A DNA stretch of 64,000 nt from an uncultured Azospirillum sp. (GTDB taxonomy: Bacteria; Pseudomonadota; Alphaproteobacteria; Azospirillales; Azospirillaceae), in assembly GCF_946480385.1 (NCBI RefSeq), contig NZ_CAMLJP010000005.1, forward strand, positions 52,239-116,238. The letters are read 5' to 3'. This document shows, one piece after another, positions 1-8,542 of the stretch. Position 1 is the first letter of the stretch. Every line of letters begins with the position of its first letter. Made by a program: the position numbers and the translations under genes. The notes below the pieces were generated by a model, which was not told where the DNA came from, searched no databases, and saw only the letters and a list, made by a program, of their open reading frames with translations.

Positions 1-2
1 CC

Positions 3-2033
3 GTCCGCCCGGCCTTCGCCGACCTGCGCCGGGTGTCCGACGCCCTGCTGGAGCTTCAGATCCGCGTCGCGCGCGAGGAGTTCGACAGGGCGGAGCGGGA
101 TTATGAAAGCCGCGTCGTCCAGGTCGCGGTGGCGATGCTGCTGTGTGCCCTGCTCGCCGTCCTGTTCGGCTGGACGATCCTGCGCACGGTGCGCCGTCCG
201 TTGAGGGTGCTGGAACGGACCTTCGAGCGCATCGCCCGCGGTGCCCTGACCGACCCGATGCCGGCCGTCGGCGTGCCGGAGTTCCGGCGCGTGGCGTCGG
301 AGCTGAACGCCATGAAGGCGAAGCTGGCCTATGGCATCCATGAAAAGCACGAGACCGAACTGCGCCAGAAGGCGCTGACCCGTCAGGCCCTGCTGGAAAC
401 CTGCAAATCGATCGAAGGCGACCTCGATTCCACCTGGATGGGCGTGGAGCTGGCGAGCCGGCGTGCCGGCGACGGCATCCAGCACCTGATGCAGGCGCTG
501 GGCGTGGTGCGCGAAAACACGGTGGTGGTGTCCGCCGCCTCCGAACAGGCCAGCGCCAACGCCCAGTCGGTCGCCGCCGCGACGGAGGAGCTGAACTCCG
601 CCGGGCACGAGATCGCCCGGCAGGCGGCGCGCTCCAGCGAGGTGGCGCGGCGCGCGGTGGACAGCGCCCGCGGCTCCGCCACCGCCATTGGCCAGATGGA
701 GGTCGCGACGGAGGAGATCGCCAAGGTCGCCAACCTCATCAACTCCATTGCCGGCCAGACCAACCTGCTGGCGCTGAACGCCACCATCGAGGCGGCAAGG
801 GCGGGGGAGGCCGGCAAGGGCTTCGCCGTCGTCGCCAGCGAGGTCAAGACGCTCGCCAACCAGACGGCGAAGGCGACCGAGGACATCGCCCGCCAGATCG
901 AACAGCTGAAACAGGCGGTGGGCGGCAGCGTCACCGCGATCCAGACCGTCATCTCGGTGATCGAGGAGATCGACGAGGCCGCCGCCGCCACCGCCGCCGC
1001 GGTGGAGGAGCAGTCGGCCGCCAACGCCGAGATCGGCCGCAGCGCCACCAACTCGGCCGGCGGCGCCTCCCAGGTGTCGGGCAGCGTTCTGCACATCCGC
1101 GACCAGACCGACGAGATCACCGGCATCGCCACCGACGTCAGCCGCCGCATGATCGACACCCAGGGCGCGGTGGCCGACCTGAAGCGCCGGCTGGTCATCG
1201 CGCTGCGCCAGTCGGTGGCGGGCGACCGCCGGGTCTCCGACCGCATCCCGTGCGAGGAGCCCATCGGCCTGACCGTGGCGGGCGACCGCCGCACCGTCAC
1301 CATGCTCGACCTGTCGCTGGACGGGCTGCTGGTGGAGAGCAAGGGGCTGCCGGAACTGGCCGAGCAGACGCGGCTGACCGTGACTCTGCGCGATGTCGGC
1401 GACCTGCCGGCCATCGTCGCCGGCACCAGCGACCTCGGCCTGCATCTGGCCTTCGACGAGCTGTCGGACGTGCAATCCGACCGGTTGCAGCGTGCCTACA
1501 CCGCGATGATCGAGGCGGATTCGGCGATCATCCGCACGGTGCAGGACACCGCGGCGGCGCTGGCGAAGGCGCTGGACGGGGCTCTGTCCAACGGCAGCAT
1601 CGGCGAGGAGGCGCTGTTCTCGACGGAGCTGTCCACCATCCCCGGCAGCGAGCCGGAACAATGCATCGCCCCCTTCACCGAGCTGACCGACCGGCTGTTC
1701 CCGGCGATCCAGGAGCCGGTGCTGGCCTCCAACCCGCGCTTCCAGTTCTGCGCCGCGGTCAATGCCGTCGGCTATCTGCCGACCCACAACGCCCGCTATT
1801 CCGAGAAGCAGCGGCCGGGCGAAACCGCCTGGAACGCCGCCCATTGCCGCAACCGCCGCGTCTTCGCCGACCGCTCCGGCCTCGCCGCCGCCCGCAACAC
1901 CCGTCCGTTCCTGCTGCAGGCCTATCGCCGCGACATGGGCGGCGGCCAGATGGTGCGGCTGAAGGAGGTCGATGCGCCGATCGTCGTGCGCGGCCGCCAC
2001 TGGGGCAACCTGCGGCTGGCCTATATGCCGTAA
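3..2033 (+). CDS. Methyl-accepting chemotaxis protein with PilZ domain (5' partial)
   Basis: Transmembrane chemoreceptor that would signal to CheA/CheW. The reading frame is open to the left edge, so the periplasmic sensor is outside the window. Visible parts, numbered from an internal GTG at 33: a membrane helix near residues 28-52, a HAMP segment to about 105, and a cytoplasmic signalling hairpin with the conserved tip ([19 protein letters not shown], about 245-263). A PilZ-like domain follows at about 395-475 with both c-di-GMP motifs, RVSDR (RxxxR) and DLSLDG (DxSxxG). About 170 further residues of unassigned type end in [11 protein letters not shown]. PilZ-bearing receptors such as Azospirillum Tlp1 are known; the extra C-terminal part is less usual. 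The family call is secure; c-di-GMP binding is inferred. Confidence 0.93.
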   Translation, partial: VRPAFADLRRVSDALLELQIRVAREEFDRAERDYESRVVQVAVAMLLCALLAVLFGWTILRTVRRPLRVLERTFERIARGALTDPMPAVGVPEFRRVASELNAMKAKLAYGIHEKHETELRQKALTRQALLETCKSIEGDLDSTWMGVELASRRAGDGIQHLMQALGVVRENTVVVSAASEQASANAQSVAAATEELNSAGHEIARQAARSSEVARRAVDSARGSATAIGQMEVATEEIAKVANLINSIAGQTNLLALNATIEAARAGEAGKGFAVVASEVKTLANQTAKATEDIARQIEQLKQAVGGSVTAIQTVISVIEEIDEAAAATAAAVEEQSAANAEIGRSATNSAGGASQVSGSVLHIRDQTDEITGIATDVSRRMIDTQGAVADLKRRLVIALRQSVAGDRRVSDRIPCEEPIGLTVAGDRRTVTMLDLSLDGLLVESKGLPELAEQTRLTVTLRDVGDLPAIVAGTSDLGLHLAFDELSDVQSDRLQRAYTAMIEADSAIIRTVQDTAAALAKALDGALSNGSIGEEALFSTELSTIPGSEPEQCIAPFTELTDRLFPAIQEPVLASNPRFQFCAAVNAVGYLPTHNARYSEKQRPGETAWNAAHCRNRRVFADRSGLAAARNTRPFLLQAYRRDMGGGQMVRLKEVDAPIVVRGRHWGNLRLAYMP

Positions 2034-2036
2034 GGG

Positions 2037-2606
2037 TCAGGCGGGCGTGTGCGCCGCCGGCACCAGCACGTCGGCGCAGATCGCCCGCACCACCTCGGCG
2101 CGGTCGGCGGCGGCACCGGGGGCGAGCAGGCCCTGGCCGAAGGCGAAGGCGTAGAACAGGTAGGCGCGGGCGAAGGCTTGGTCGGGGGGCAGGCCAAGCG
2201 CCACGAACAGGCCGGCGACGCTGTGCAGGCGCTCGCGGTCGACCTCGGCGATCACGCCTTCCGCCTCGGGATCGCGCCGGGCCCAGTCGCGCACCGCCAG
2301 CTCGATCGCCATGCCGCGCGGCTTGCTGCCGCCATAGAGCGCCAGCAGGTCGCGCAGCTGCTGGGCCGGCTCCCGCCCATCCAGCCGGGTCTGTTCCTTG
2401 ATGGCGGCGATGCGGCCCGTCTTCCAGCTGTCCAGCAGGGCGTTCATCAGGTCAGTGCGGTCGCGGAAATGCCAGTAGAAGCTGCCCTTGGTCACCTTCA
2501 GGGCTTTCGCCAGCACCTCCACCCGCACCTTGTCGACGCCGCCTTCGGCCAGTGCCGCGAAGGCGGCGGCCAGCCAGGATTCGCGGTTCTTCGTCTTGGA
2601 TTCCAT
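2037..2606 (-). CDS. TetR/AcrR family transcriptional regulator
   Basis: A 189-residue one-component regulator. The N-terminal TetR helix-turn-helix is clear (VEVLAKALKVTKGSFYWHF, about residues 29-47), and the rest is the all-helical ligand/dimer domain. It lies 72 bp downstream of the IclR/acyl-CoA-synthetase fusion gene on the same strand, so the two may be co-transcribed. It converges on the chemoreceptor gene with only 3 bp between stops. The ligand cannot be told from sequence. Confidence 0.9.
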   Translation of the reverse strand: MESKTKNRESWLAAAFAALAEGGVDKVRVEVLAKALKVTKGSFYWHFRDRTDLMNALLDSWKTGRIAAIKEQTRLDGREPAQQLRDLLALYGGSKPRGMAIELAVRDWARRDPEAEGVIAEVDRERLHSVAGLFVALGLPPDQAFARAYLFYAFAFGQGLLAPGAAADRAEVVRAICADVLVPAAHTPA

Positions 2607-2678
2607 ACCCGTCCTTCGCGCTTTTCCGGCTGCCGCATCCTTAGGAGGCGATCTATACCCGAAAAGGGCGGTCCGTGA

Positions 2679-4430
2679 CTATTCGCCCTGCTGCATCTGG
2701 ATCGCGTCGGACGCCCGGCCGCGATAGTGGATGTTGCCGTCGGCGTCGAGGAAGGCGCGGTCGCCGGTCAGGTAATAGCGCCGGCCGTGGCGGAAGCGCT
2801 GGGCGGTGCGTTCCGGGTTGTTGGCGTAGGATTCGAACCAGAACAGCGGGGAGTGGTCGACGTCGATGGCGATCTCGCCGGCGCCGCCCACCGGCGCCTC
2901 GCGCCCGTCGGGGTCGAGGATGACGACGCGGAAGCCGGGCATCGGCCGGCCGAGCGAGCCGCTTGCCGGCTGGACCGCGTCCCCCTCCTCCGGCGCGTCG
3001 GACTCGTAACGGCCGATGCCGTCGGGGTCGTACCGGTTGACGATGAAGATGCCCGTCTCGCGCTGGCCATACTGGTCGAGCAGGGGGACCTTCACCGTCC
3101 GGTTGGCCCAGGCGATCAGGTCGGGCGGCAGCGGCTCGCCCACCACCGACAGGATTCGCAGCGCGAACTGGTGCGACACGCCGGGATCGGCGCCGTGCCA
3201 CGCCCGAATCTGCGATGGCGCCGCGGTCAGGTTGGTGACGCCGAACTTGGTCAGCATGCGATAACCCTGCCGCACGTCGTACGGCCCGTCGCAGAAGATC
3301 GTCGTCCGTCCCAGCAGCAGCGGCCCGACCAGACCGTAATAGGCGCCATAGGCCCAGCCGGGATCGGCCATGTTCCAATAGATGTCGTCGTCGCGCAGGT
3401 CGAGGCCGATGCGCATGTACTGCTCGATCCCCGACAGCGCCTTGACCGGCAGGGACACGCCCAGCGGCGTCGGTTCGGATTCCGAGGTGTAGATCAGGGC
3501 GAAGGCGTCGCCCTCGCGGTAGCGTGCCACCTCGGCCAGCGGGGCGGCCTCGTGCAGCGACGACCAGAAGGGCACGGCGTCGGGTCCGAAGGCCTCGTCG
3601 CCCTCCACCGTCACCACCGGCCGGCTGTTGTCGCGCGGCACCTTGCGGCGCAGGAAGCCGTTGGTGACGATGGCGCGCGCGTCGCTGTCGGCCAGCCGGT
3701 AGGCGACGGCCGAGGCGGTGTAGGTGGTGAACAGCGGCATATAGACGCCGCCCAGCCGCCAGATCGCCAGCGCGGTGATCAGCAGCTCCGGCCCCTTGGG
3801 CAGCAGCACCGCCACCCGGTCGCCCGCCCCGACCCCCATGCCGGCCAGCACGGTGGCGAAGCGCGCCGAATCGCGGGCCAGCCGGGCGAAGCTCAGTTCC
3901 GTCGTCTGGCCGGCGACGCTTTCATGCAGCAGCGCTGCGCGCGCGCCGTCGGCGGCACGGACATGGCGGTCGCACAGCAGCGTCGCCAGCGCGATGGAGT
4001 CGCCGCGATATTCCGCACGCAGGAAGGCCGAGGGCCGCACCATCAGGGCGGGCGGCGAGGGCAACGCCGGTACGGGGGGCGCGGCTTCCGGCGGCTGGAG
4101 CGGAGTGACGGGCGGAGCGGGCGGCGGGCGGTGGCGTAGCGCGGCCAGATCGCCGAGCGCCACCAGATCGGGACCCAGGTGATAACGCTTGCTGCGGGTG
4201 TCCTGCTCCACCAGCCCGTCGCGCGCCAGCGCCATCAGCAGCCGGTGGGCGGTCGCCTTCGACAGCCCGACCCCGGTCATCAGGTCGGCCAGCCGCGCGC
4301 CGCCGGTTTCGGCGTCGGCCACCGCGCGCAGCAGGGCGATGGCGCGTTCCAGGCTCTGGGTGCCGCCCGCCGCATTCGGAGCGGCTGGAGAGGGGACGAT
4401 ATCGGCGTGACTGTTCATGAGGTCCATCAT
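2679..4430 (-). CDS. IclR-type winged-helix fused to degenerate acyl-CoA-synthetase-like domain (putative regulator)
   Basis: One uninterrupted 583-residue frame joins two families. Residues about 25-92 are an IclR N-terminal winged helix (SLERAIALLRAV, then GLSKATAHRLLMALARDGLV). A Pro/Ala-rich linker (about 99-130) follows. Residues 140-583 resemble the large domain of acetyl/acyl-CoA synthetases (QYGQRETG 453-460, YLTGDRA 553-559, GRASDAI 571-577). The usual IclR effector domain is absent. The phosphate-binding loop, normally TSGTTGxPKG, reads TSESEPTPLG (315-324), and the chain stops right after the hinge, so the C-terminal domain with the catalytic lysine is missing. Catalysis therefore looks lost, and I infer a ligand-binding role. 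Start choices are ATG 4430, 4427 or 4418; a 17-bp operator-like palindrome covers the first two. It is divergent from the transporter operon. Confidence 0.85.
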   Translation of the reverse strand: MMDLMNSHADIVPSPAAPNAAGGTQSLERAIALLRAVADAETGGARLADLMTGVGLSKATAHRLLMALARDGLVEQDTRSKRYHLGPDLVALGDLAALRHRPPPAPPVTPLQPPEAAPPVPALPSPPALMVRPSAFLRAEYRGDSIALATLLCDRHVRAADGARAALLHESVAGQTTELSFARLARDSARFATVLAGMGVGAGDRVAVLLPKGPELLITALAIWRLGGVYMPLFTTYTASAVAYRLADSDARAIVTNGFLRRKVPRDNSRPVVTVEGDEAFGPDAVPFWSSLHEAAPLAEVARYREGDAFALIYTSESEPTPLGVSLPVKALSGIEQYMRIGLDLRDDDIYWNMADPGWAYGAYYGLVGPLLLGRTTIFCDGPYDVRQGYRMLTKFGVTNLTAAPSQIRAWHGADPGVSHQFALRILSVVGEPLPPDLIAWANRTVKVPLLDQYGQRETGIFIVNRYDPDGIGRYESDAPEEGDAVQPASGSLGRPMPGFRVVILDPDGREAPVGGAGEIAIDVDHSPLFWFESYANNPERTAQRFRHGRRYYLTGDRAFLDADGNIHYRGRASDAIQMQQGE

Positions 4431-4437
4431 ATGGACC
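4421..4437. promoter_or_regulatory. Operator-like palindrome O1 (GGTCCA-N5-TGGACC)
   Basis: A perfect 6+6 bp inverted repeat with a 5-bp spacer, overlapping the first ATG codons of the IclR-fusion gene. A possible minus-strand promoter (TTGCGA, 17 bp, CATATG) places its -10 inside the palindrome, which would fit autorepression. The same palindrome and spacing recur at 4537-4553. Confidence 0.7.
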
Positions 4438-4486
4438 GTGCGGCGCCTTATCGCAACAAAAAACATGCACTGGCGGAATGTCAGTG

Positions 4487-4516
4487 TTGAAAACAGACGG
4501 AGGCTCGGTATATAGT
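4487..4516 (+). promoter_or_regulatory. Sigma70-like promoter of the livG operon
   Basis: TTGAAA at 4487-4492 is followed after 16 bp by TATATA (4509-4514), or after 18 bp by TATAGT (4511-4516). The expected start of transcription near 4520 lies about 17 bp before the second palindrome, so a protein bound there could block transcription. Prediction from sequence only. Confidence 0.5.
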
Positions 4517-4536
4517 CGGGAAGTTGCTCATGAAAC

Positions 4537-4553
4537 GGTCCACAATATGGACC
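4537..4553. promoter_or_regulatory. Operator-like palindrome O2 (GGTCCA-N5-TGGACC)
   Basis: Second copy of the palindrome at 4421-4437, with identical half-sites and spacing and a different spacer (CAATA instead of TCATA). It lies between the predicted livG promoter and the livG start codon at 4619. The IclR-fusion protein is the obvious candidate ligand; this is inferred. Confidence 0.7.
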
Positions 4554-4618
4554 TCGCCGGCCGCCAAGAGCCGGATCGTGACCCCGAGAAGCGGTACCAA
4601 CTAGCAACGGAGGAGGAA

Positions 4619-5515
4619 ATGTCCGGCGCGCCCGTCGCACCACACCCCGGCCCTGGCCAAAATTCCCCTGGCCAAAATTCGCCGACCACTCAGGCGGAGA
4701 CCATTTTCGAGGCTCGGGGCGTCAACCTGCGCTTCGGGGGCGTCCATGCGCTGACCGACGTCAGCTTCGGCATCCGCAGGGGCGAGCTGTTTTCGATCAT
4801 CGGTCCCAACGGGGCCGGCAAGACCTCCATGGTCAACTGCATTTCCGGCCGCTATCGGCCGACCGACGGCAAGGTCTATTTCAAGGGCCGCGACGTGACG
4901 GGGATGACCCCGAACCATCGCGCATCGCTCGGCATCGGCCGCACCTTCCAGAATCTGGCGCTGTTCGGGCACATGACCGTGCTCGACAACATCATGGTCG
5001 GCCGCCACCACCTGCTGAAGAACAACTTCCTGACCGGGTCGCTCTATTGGCTGACCGGCGCCAGGAAGGAGGAGCTGTCCCACCGCCGCGAGGTGGAGGA
5101 GATCATCGACTTCCTCGAAATCCAGCATGTGCGCAAGGCCACCGCCGGCACGCTGTCTTACGGCTTGCGCAAGCGGGTGGAGCTGGCCCGCGCCATCGCG
5201 CTGAAGCCGGACCTGATCCTGCTGGACGAGCCGATGGCCGGCATGAACCTGGAAGAGAAGGAGGACATGGCCCGCTACATCGTCGACCTCAATGAGGAGT
5301 TCGGCATGACCGTGGTCATGATCGAGCACGACATGGGCGTGGTCATGGACATCTCGCACCGGGTGATGGTGCTGGAATTCGGCAAGAAGATCGCCGAAGG
5401 CAAGCCGGAGGAGGTGCTGGCCGATCCCCGCGTCCGCCGCGCCTATCTGGGCGAGGATGACGAGGAGGAGGCGCCGGCTGCCGCCGTTCCGCCGACCCGG
5501 AAGGAGGTCGCGTGA
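4619..5515 (+). CDS. livG: Branched-chain amino acid-type ABC transporter ATP-binding protein (LivG-like)
   Basis: Cytoplasmic ATPase of a HAAT-family importer, 298 residues. It has Walker A (GPNGAGKT), Walker B (LILLDEPMAG) and the switch histidine (IEHDMG). The signature region reads LSYGLRKRVELARA, typical of LivG. ATG 4619 was chosen because ACGGAGGAGG sits just upstream; the frame stays open further upstream without a better ribosome site. It is the first gene of a seven-gene plus-strand operon that also encodes CoA ligases, so the imported substrate is more likely a carboxylic or aromatic acid than an amino acid. Its stop codon overlaps the next start. Confidence 0.92.
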   Translation: MSGAPVAPHPGPGQNSPGQNSPTTQAETIFEARGVNLRFGGVHALTDVSFGIRRGELFSIIGPNGAGKTSMVNCISGRYRPTDGKVYFKGRDVTGMTPNHRASLGIGRTFQNLALFGHMTVLDNIMVGRHHLLKNNFLTGSLYWLTGARKEELSHRREVEEIIDFLEIQHVRKATAGTLSYGLRKRVELARAIALKPDLILLDEPMAGMNLEEKEDMARYIVDLNEEFGMTVVMIEHDMGVVMDISHRVMVLEFGKKIAEGKPEEVLADPRVRRAYLGEDDEEEAPAAAVPPTRKEVA

Positions 5516-7458
5516 TGTCCACGTCCACTCTTCCCGATCTGGTCGCCAACGACACCCTGCCGAAGCTGCTGGCCCTGCATGCCCGCGAGCATGGCGGCGA
5601 CATCGCCATGCGCGAAAAGGATTTCGGCATCTGGCGCACCTTCACCTGGAGCCAGGTCCATGCCCGCGTCCGCGCCTTCGCGCTGGGCATGACCAAGCTC
5701 GGCGTCGTGCCGGGCGAGGTCGTCGGGCTTCTCGGTGACAACCGTCCCGACTGGGTGATGGGCGAGATCGCCACCCATGCGGTGCGCGGCTACAGCCTGG
5801 GCATCTACCGCGACGCGCTGGACGAGGAGGTCGCGTACCTCATCACCTATGCCGACGTGAAGGTGGTGTTCGCCGAGGACGAGGAGCAGGTCGACAAGCT
5901 GCTGAACCTCGCCGAGCGTCTGCCGACGCTGCAGCACATCATCTATTCCGACCCGCGCGGCATGCGCAAATACGACGACCCGCGCCTGATGCCGGTCACC
6001 GATCTGGTGGCGATGGGCGAGGAGCTGCACGCGCAGCAGCCGGACCTGTACGACCGCATGGTCGCCGCGACGAAGGGGGAGGAGGTCGCCATCCTCTGCA
6101 CCACGTCGGGCACCACCTCCAATCCGAAGATGGCGATGCTGCCGGCGGGGCGGCTGATCCGCCATGTCGCCAGCTACCTGTCCGCCGATCCCAAGGGGCC
6201 GGAGGACGAGTATGTCTCGGTCCTGCCGCTGTCCTGGATCATGGAGCAGGTCTATGCCGTCGGCATGGGCATGGTGTCGCGGATGCGCGTGAACTTCGTC
6301 GAGGAAGCCGAGACGATGATGCACGACTTCCGCGAGATCGGGCCGAGCTTCGTGCTGTTCGCCCCGCGCCTGTGGGAGCAGATCGCCGCCGATGTGCGCG
6401 CCCGGATGATGGACGCCTCGCCCTTCAAGCAGAAGATGTTCGACCTCGGCATGAAGCTGGGGCTGGAGGCGCTGGCGAAGGGGCAGCGCTCGGCGATGGC
6501 CGATGCGATCCTGTTCAAGGCGCTGCGCGACCGGCTGGGCTTCACCAACCTGAAATCGGCGGCGACCGGCGGCGCGGCGCTGGGGCCCGACACCTTCAAG
6601 TTCTTCCAGGCGCTGGGCGTCCCGCTTCGCCAGATCTACGGCCAGACCGAGACGATGGGCGCCTACACCGTCCATCGCGGCAACGACGTGGATTTTGACA
6701 CGGTCGGCGTTCCGTTCGACGGCGGCATTGAGGTGAAGGTGATCGACGCCGACCACAACGGGGTCGGCGAGATCGTCACCCGCCACCCCAACATGTTCGC
6801 CGGCTATTACCGCAACGAGACCGCGACCGTCGCCGACATGCGCGACGGTTGGATGCACACCGGCGATGCCGGCTTCTTCGACAAGAAGGGCCATCTGGTC
6901 ATCATCGACCGCATCAAGGACATCGCCACCACCGCCCAGGGCGACCGCTTCAGCCCGCAATACATCGAGAACAAGCTGAAGTTCAGCCCCTATGTGGCCG
7001 AGGCAGTGATCCTGGGCGACAAGCGCGAGTATCTGTCGGCGATCATCTGCATCCGCTTCCCCATCGTGTCGAAATGGGCGGAGAAGAATCGGATCGCGTT
7101 TACGACCTACTCGGACCTGTCGTCGAAGCAGGAGGTCTACGACCTGCTGCGGGCCGAGGTGGAGCGGGTGAACCAGACGCTTCCCGAGTATCAGCGCATC
7201 TCCAAGTTCCTGCTGCTCTATAAGGAGCTTGACGCCGACGACGGCGAGCTGACCCGCACCCGCAAGGTGCGCCGCGGCGTCATCGGCGAGAAGTACGGCA
7301 CCATCATCGACAGCATCTATGCCGGCCAGCCGAAGATCGACGTGGACACCACGATCGCCTTCCAGGACGGCACCAAGCAGCGCATCCGCACGACGCTGAC
7401 CGTCATCGACCTGGCTCCGACTGCCGCGGTGAAGAAGCCGCAGCCGGTTGCGGCGTGA
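5515..7458 (+). CDS. Long-chain-type acyl-CoA synthetase / AMP-binding protein
   Basis: Adenylate-forming ligase of about 647 residues that activates a carboxylic acid to its CoA thioester at the expense of ATP. The phosphate-binding loop TTSGTTSNPK lies near residue 200, QIYGQTETMG near 375, and GWMHTGDAG and IDRIKDIATT follow. A full C-terminal part is present, so it looks catalytically competent. It belongs to the large FadD15/FAA1-like group. ATG 5515 overlaps the livG stop (TGATG) with AAGGAGG just before it. Being inside an importer operon suggests vectorial activation of the imported acid. The substrate is unknown. Confidence 0.9.
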   Translation: MSTSTLPDLVANDTLPKLLALHAREHGGDIAMREKDFGIWRTFTWSQVHARVRAFALGMTKLGVVPGEVVGLLGDNRPDWVMGEIATHAVRGYSLGIYRDALDEEVAYLITYADVKVVFAEDEEQVDKLLNLAERLPTLQHIIYSDPRGMRKYDDPRLMPVTDLVAMGEELHAQQPDLYDRMVAATKGEEVAILCTTSGTTSNPKMAMLPAGRLIRHVASYLSADPKGPEDEYVSVLPLSWIMEQVYAVGMGMVSRMRVNFVEEAETMMHDFREIGPSFVLFAPRLWEQIAADVRARMMDASPFKQKMFDLGMKLGLEALAKGQRSAMADAILFKALRDRLGFTNLKSAATGGAALGPDTFKFFQALGVPLRQIYGQTETMGAYTVHRGNDVDFDTVGVPFDGGIEVKVIDADHNGVGEIVTRHPNMFAGYYRNETATVADMRDGWMHTGDAGFFDKKGHLVIIDRIKDIATTAQGDRFSPQYIENKLKFSPYVAEAVILGDKREYLSAIICIRFPIVSKWAEKNRIAFTTYSDLSSKQEVYDLLRAEVERVNQTLPEYQRISKFLLLYKELDADDGELTRTRKVRRGVIGEKYGTIIDSIYAGQPKIDVDTTIAFQDGTKQRIRTTLTVIDLAPTAAVKKPQPVAA

Positions 7459-7487
7459 GGAGAGCGCGATGCACACCGCCAATCACA

Positions 7488-7629
7488 CCCTCTCCCGCCC
7501 CAGGAGAGGGAGGGGACCCGTGCGCGGCACGGGGAGGGGGAGGGGGCCGGCAAGAAGCGGGCGCCCTGATCCTTGGATGACCCCTCACCCGACCGCTTCG
7601 CGGTCCCCCTCTCCCGGGGCGGGAGAGGG
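7488..7629. repeat. Intergenic palindromic repeat element, copy 1
   Basis: About 142 bp bounded by complementary ends (CCCTCTCCCGCCCC at the left, CCGGGGCGGGAGAGGG at the right). It also contains an inner GACCGCTTCGCGGTCC hairpin. A close relative lies at 20425-20576. It fills the gap between the acyl-CoA synthetase and livH genes. It resembles the REP/MITE-like palindromes common between genes of GC-rich alphaproteobacteria; no protein is encoded. Confidence 0.7.
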
Positions 7630-7647
7630 ACAGAAAGAGGCCACGCC

Positions 7648-8535
7648 ATGACCCTTCTGTTTCAGCTTCTCGTCAACGGCCTGATCGTCGGCGCGCTGTA
7701 TGGCGTGGTCGCCATGTCCTTCGTGCTGATCTACAAGGCCAGCCGCATCGTCAATTTCGCGCAGGGCGAATTCCTGCTGATCGGCGCCTGGACCTGCTGG
7801 TGGCTGCTGACCAGCTGGCAGTTGCCCTTCTGGATCGGCTTCCCGATCACGCTGGTCTTCATGCTGGCCTTCGGCGTCATCCTGCAGATCGTCGTCCTAA
7901 GGCCGATGATCGGCGAGCCGATCATCTCCGTCATCATGGTGACGATCGGCCTGTCGATCGTCTTCCAGGCGGCGATGAAGTGGATGTTCGGCGTCTTCGC
8001 CAAGCCCTTCCCGCCGATCTTCGCCAGCCCCACCATGAACCTGTTCGGGCTGGAGGTACAGACCGTCTACGTGATGTCGCTGTTGATCTCGATCCTGATC
8101 ATGGCGGGCTTCGGCTGGTTCTTCAAATATTCGCGGACCGGCCTCGCCATGCGGGCCACCGCCTTCGACCAGCAGGTGGCGCAGTCGCTGGGCATCTCGG
8201 TCCGCCACATGTTCGCGATGAGCTGGGCGATCTCCGCCATGGTGTCGGCGGTGGCCGGCGTCACGGTGGGCGTGGTCAACGGCGTGTCGTCGGCCCTGTC
8301 CTTCTTCGGCATCAAGGTGTTCCCGGCGGTGATCCTGGGCGGCCTCGACAGCGTCATCGGCGCGGTGGTCGGCGGCCTGATCGTCGGCGTGCTGGAGAAC
8401 ATGGCGCACTACCTGGACAGCCAGTGGCTGAACTGGGGCAACATGTACGAGATCGCGCCCTTCTACGTCCTGATCGCCATCCTGATGATCAAGCCCTACG
8501 GCCTGTTCGGCACCAAAGACATCGAGCGCGTGTGA
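7648..8535 (+). CDS. livH: Branched-chain amino acid-type ABC transporter permease (LivH-like)
   Basis: Inner-membrane permease of 295 residues with about eight hydrophobic segments. It starts MTLLFQLLVNGLIVGALYG, the usual LivH beginning, and carries the family loop SLGISVRHMFAMSWAIS and VILGGLDSVIGAVVGG. ATG 7648 follows AGAAAGAGG; the longer upstream frame runs back into the palindromic repeat and was rejected. It pairs with LivM downstream (7-bp gap) to form the membrane channel. Confidence 0.92.
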   Translation: MTLLFQLLVNGLIVGALYGVVAMSFVLIYKASRIVNFAQGEFLLIGAWTCWWLLTSWQLPFWIGFPITLVFMLAFGVILQIVVLRPMIGEPIISVIMVTIGLSIVFQAAMKWMFGVFAKPFPPIFASPTMNLFGLEVQTVYVMSLLISILIMAGFGWFFKYSRTGLAMRATAFDQQVAQSLGISVRHMFAMSWAISAMVSAVAGVTVGVVNGVSSALSFFGIKVFPAVILGGLDSVIGAVVGGLIVGVLENMAHYLDSQWLNWGNMYEIAPFYVLIAILMIKPYGLFGTKDIERV

Positions 8536-8542
8536 GGCCCCC

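Noticed and set aside
2679..4430. Two separate genes (IclR regulator and acyl-CoA synthetase) joined by a sequencing error
   Set aside because: The frame is continuous with a plausible Pro/Ala linker and no stop or frame change; synthetase degeneration and loss of its C-terminus also fit a true fusion. Comparison with relatives would settle it.
5443..7482. A 679-codon minus-strand frame
   Set aside because: Opposite the acyl-CoA synthetase; translation is His/Leu/Val-rich low-complexity typical of a mirror frame.
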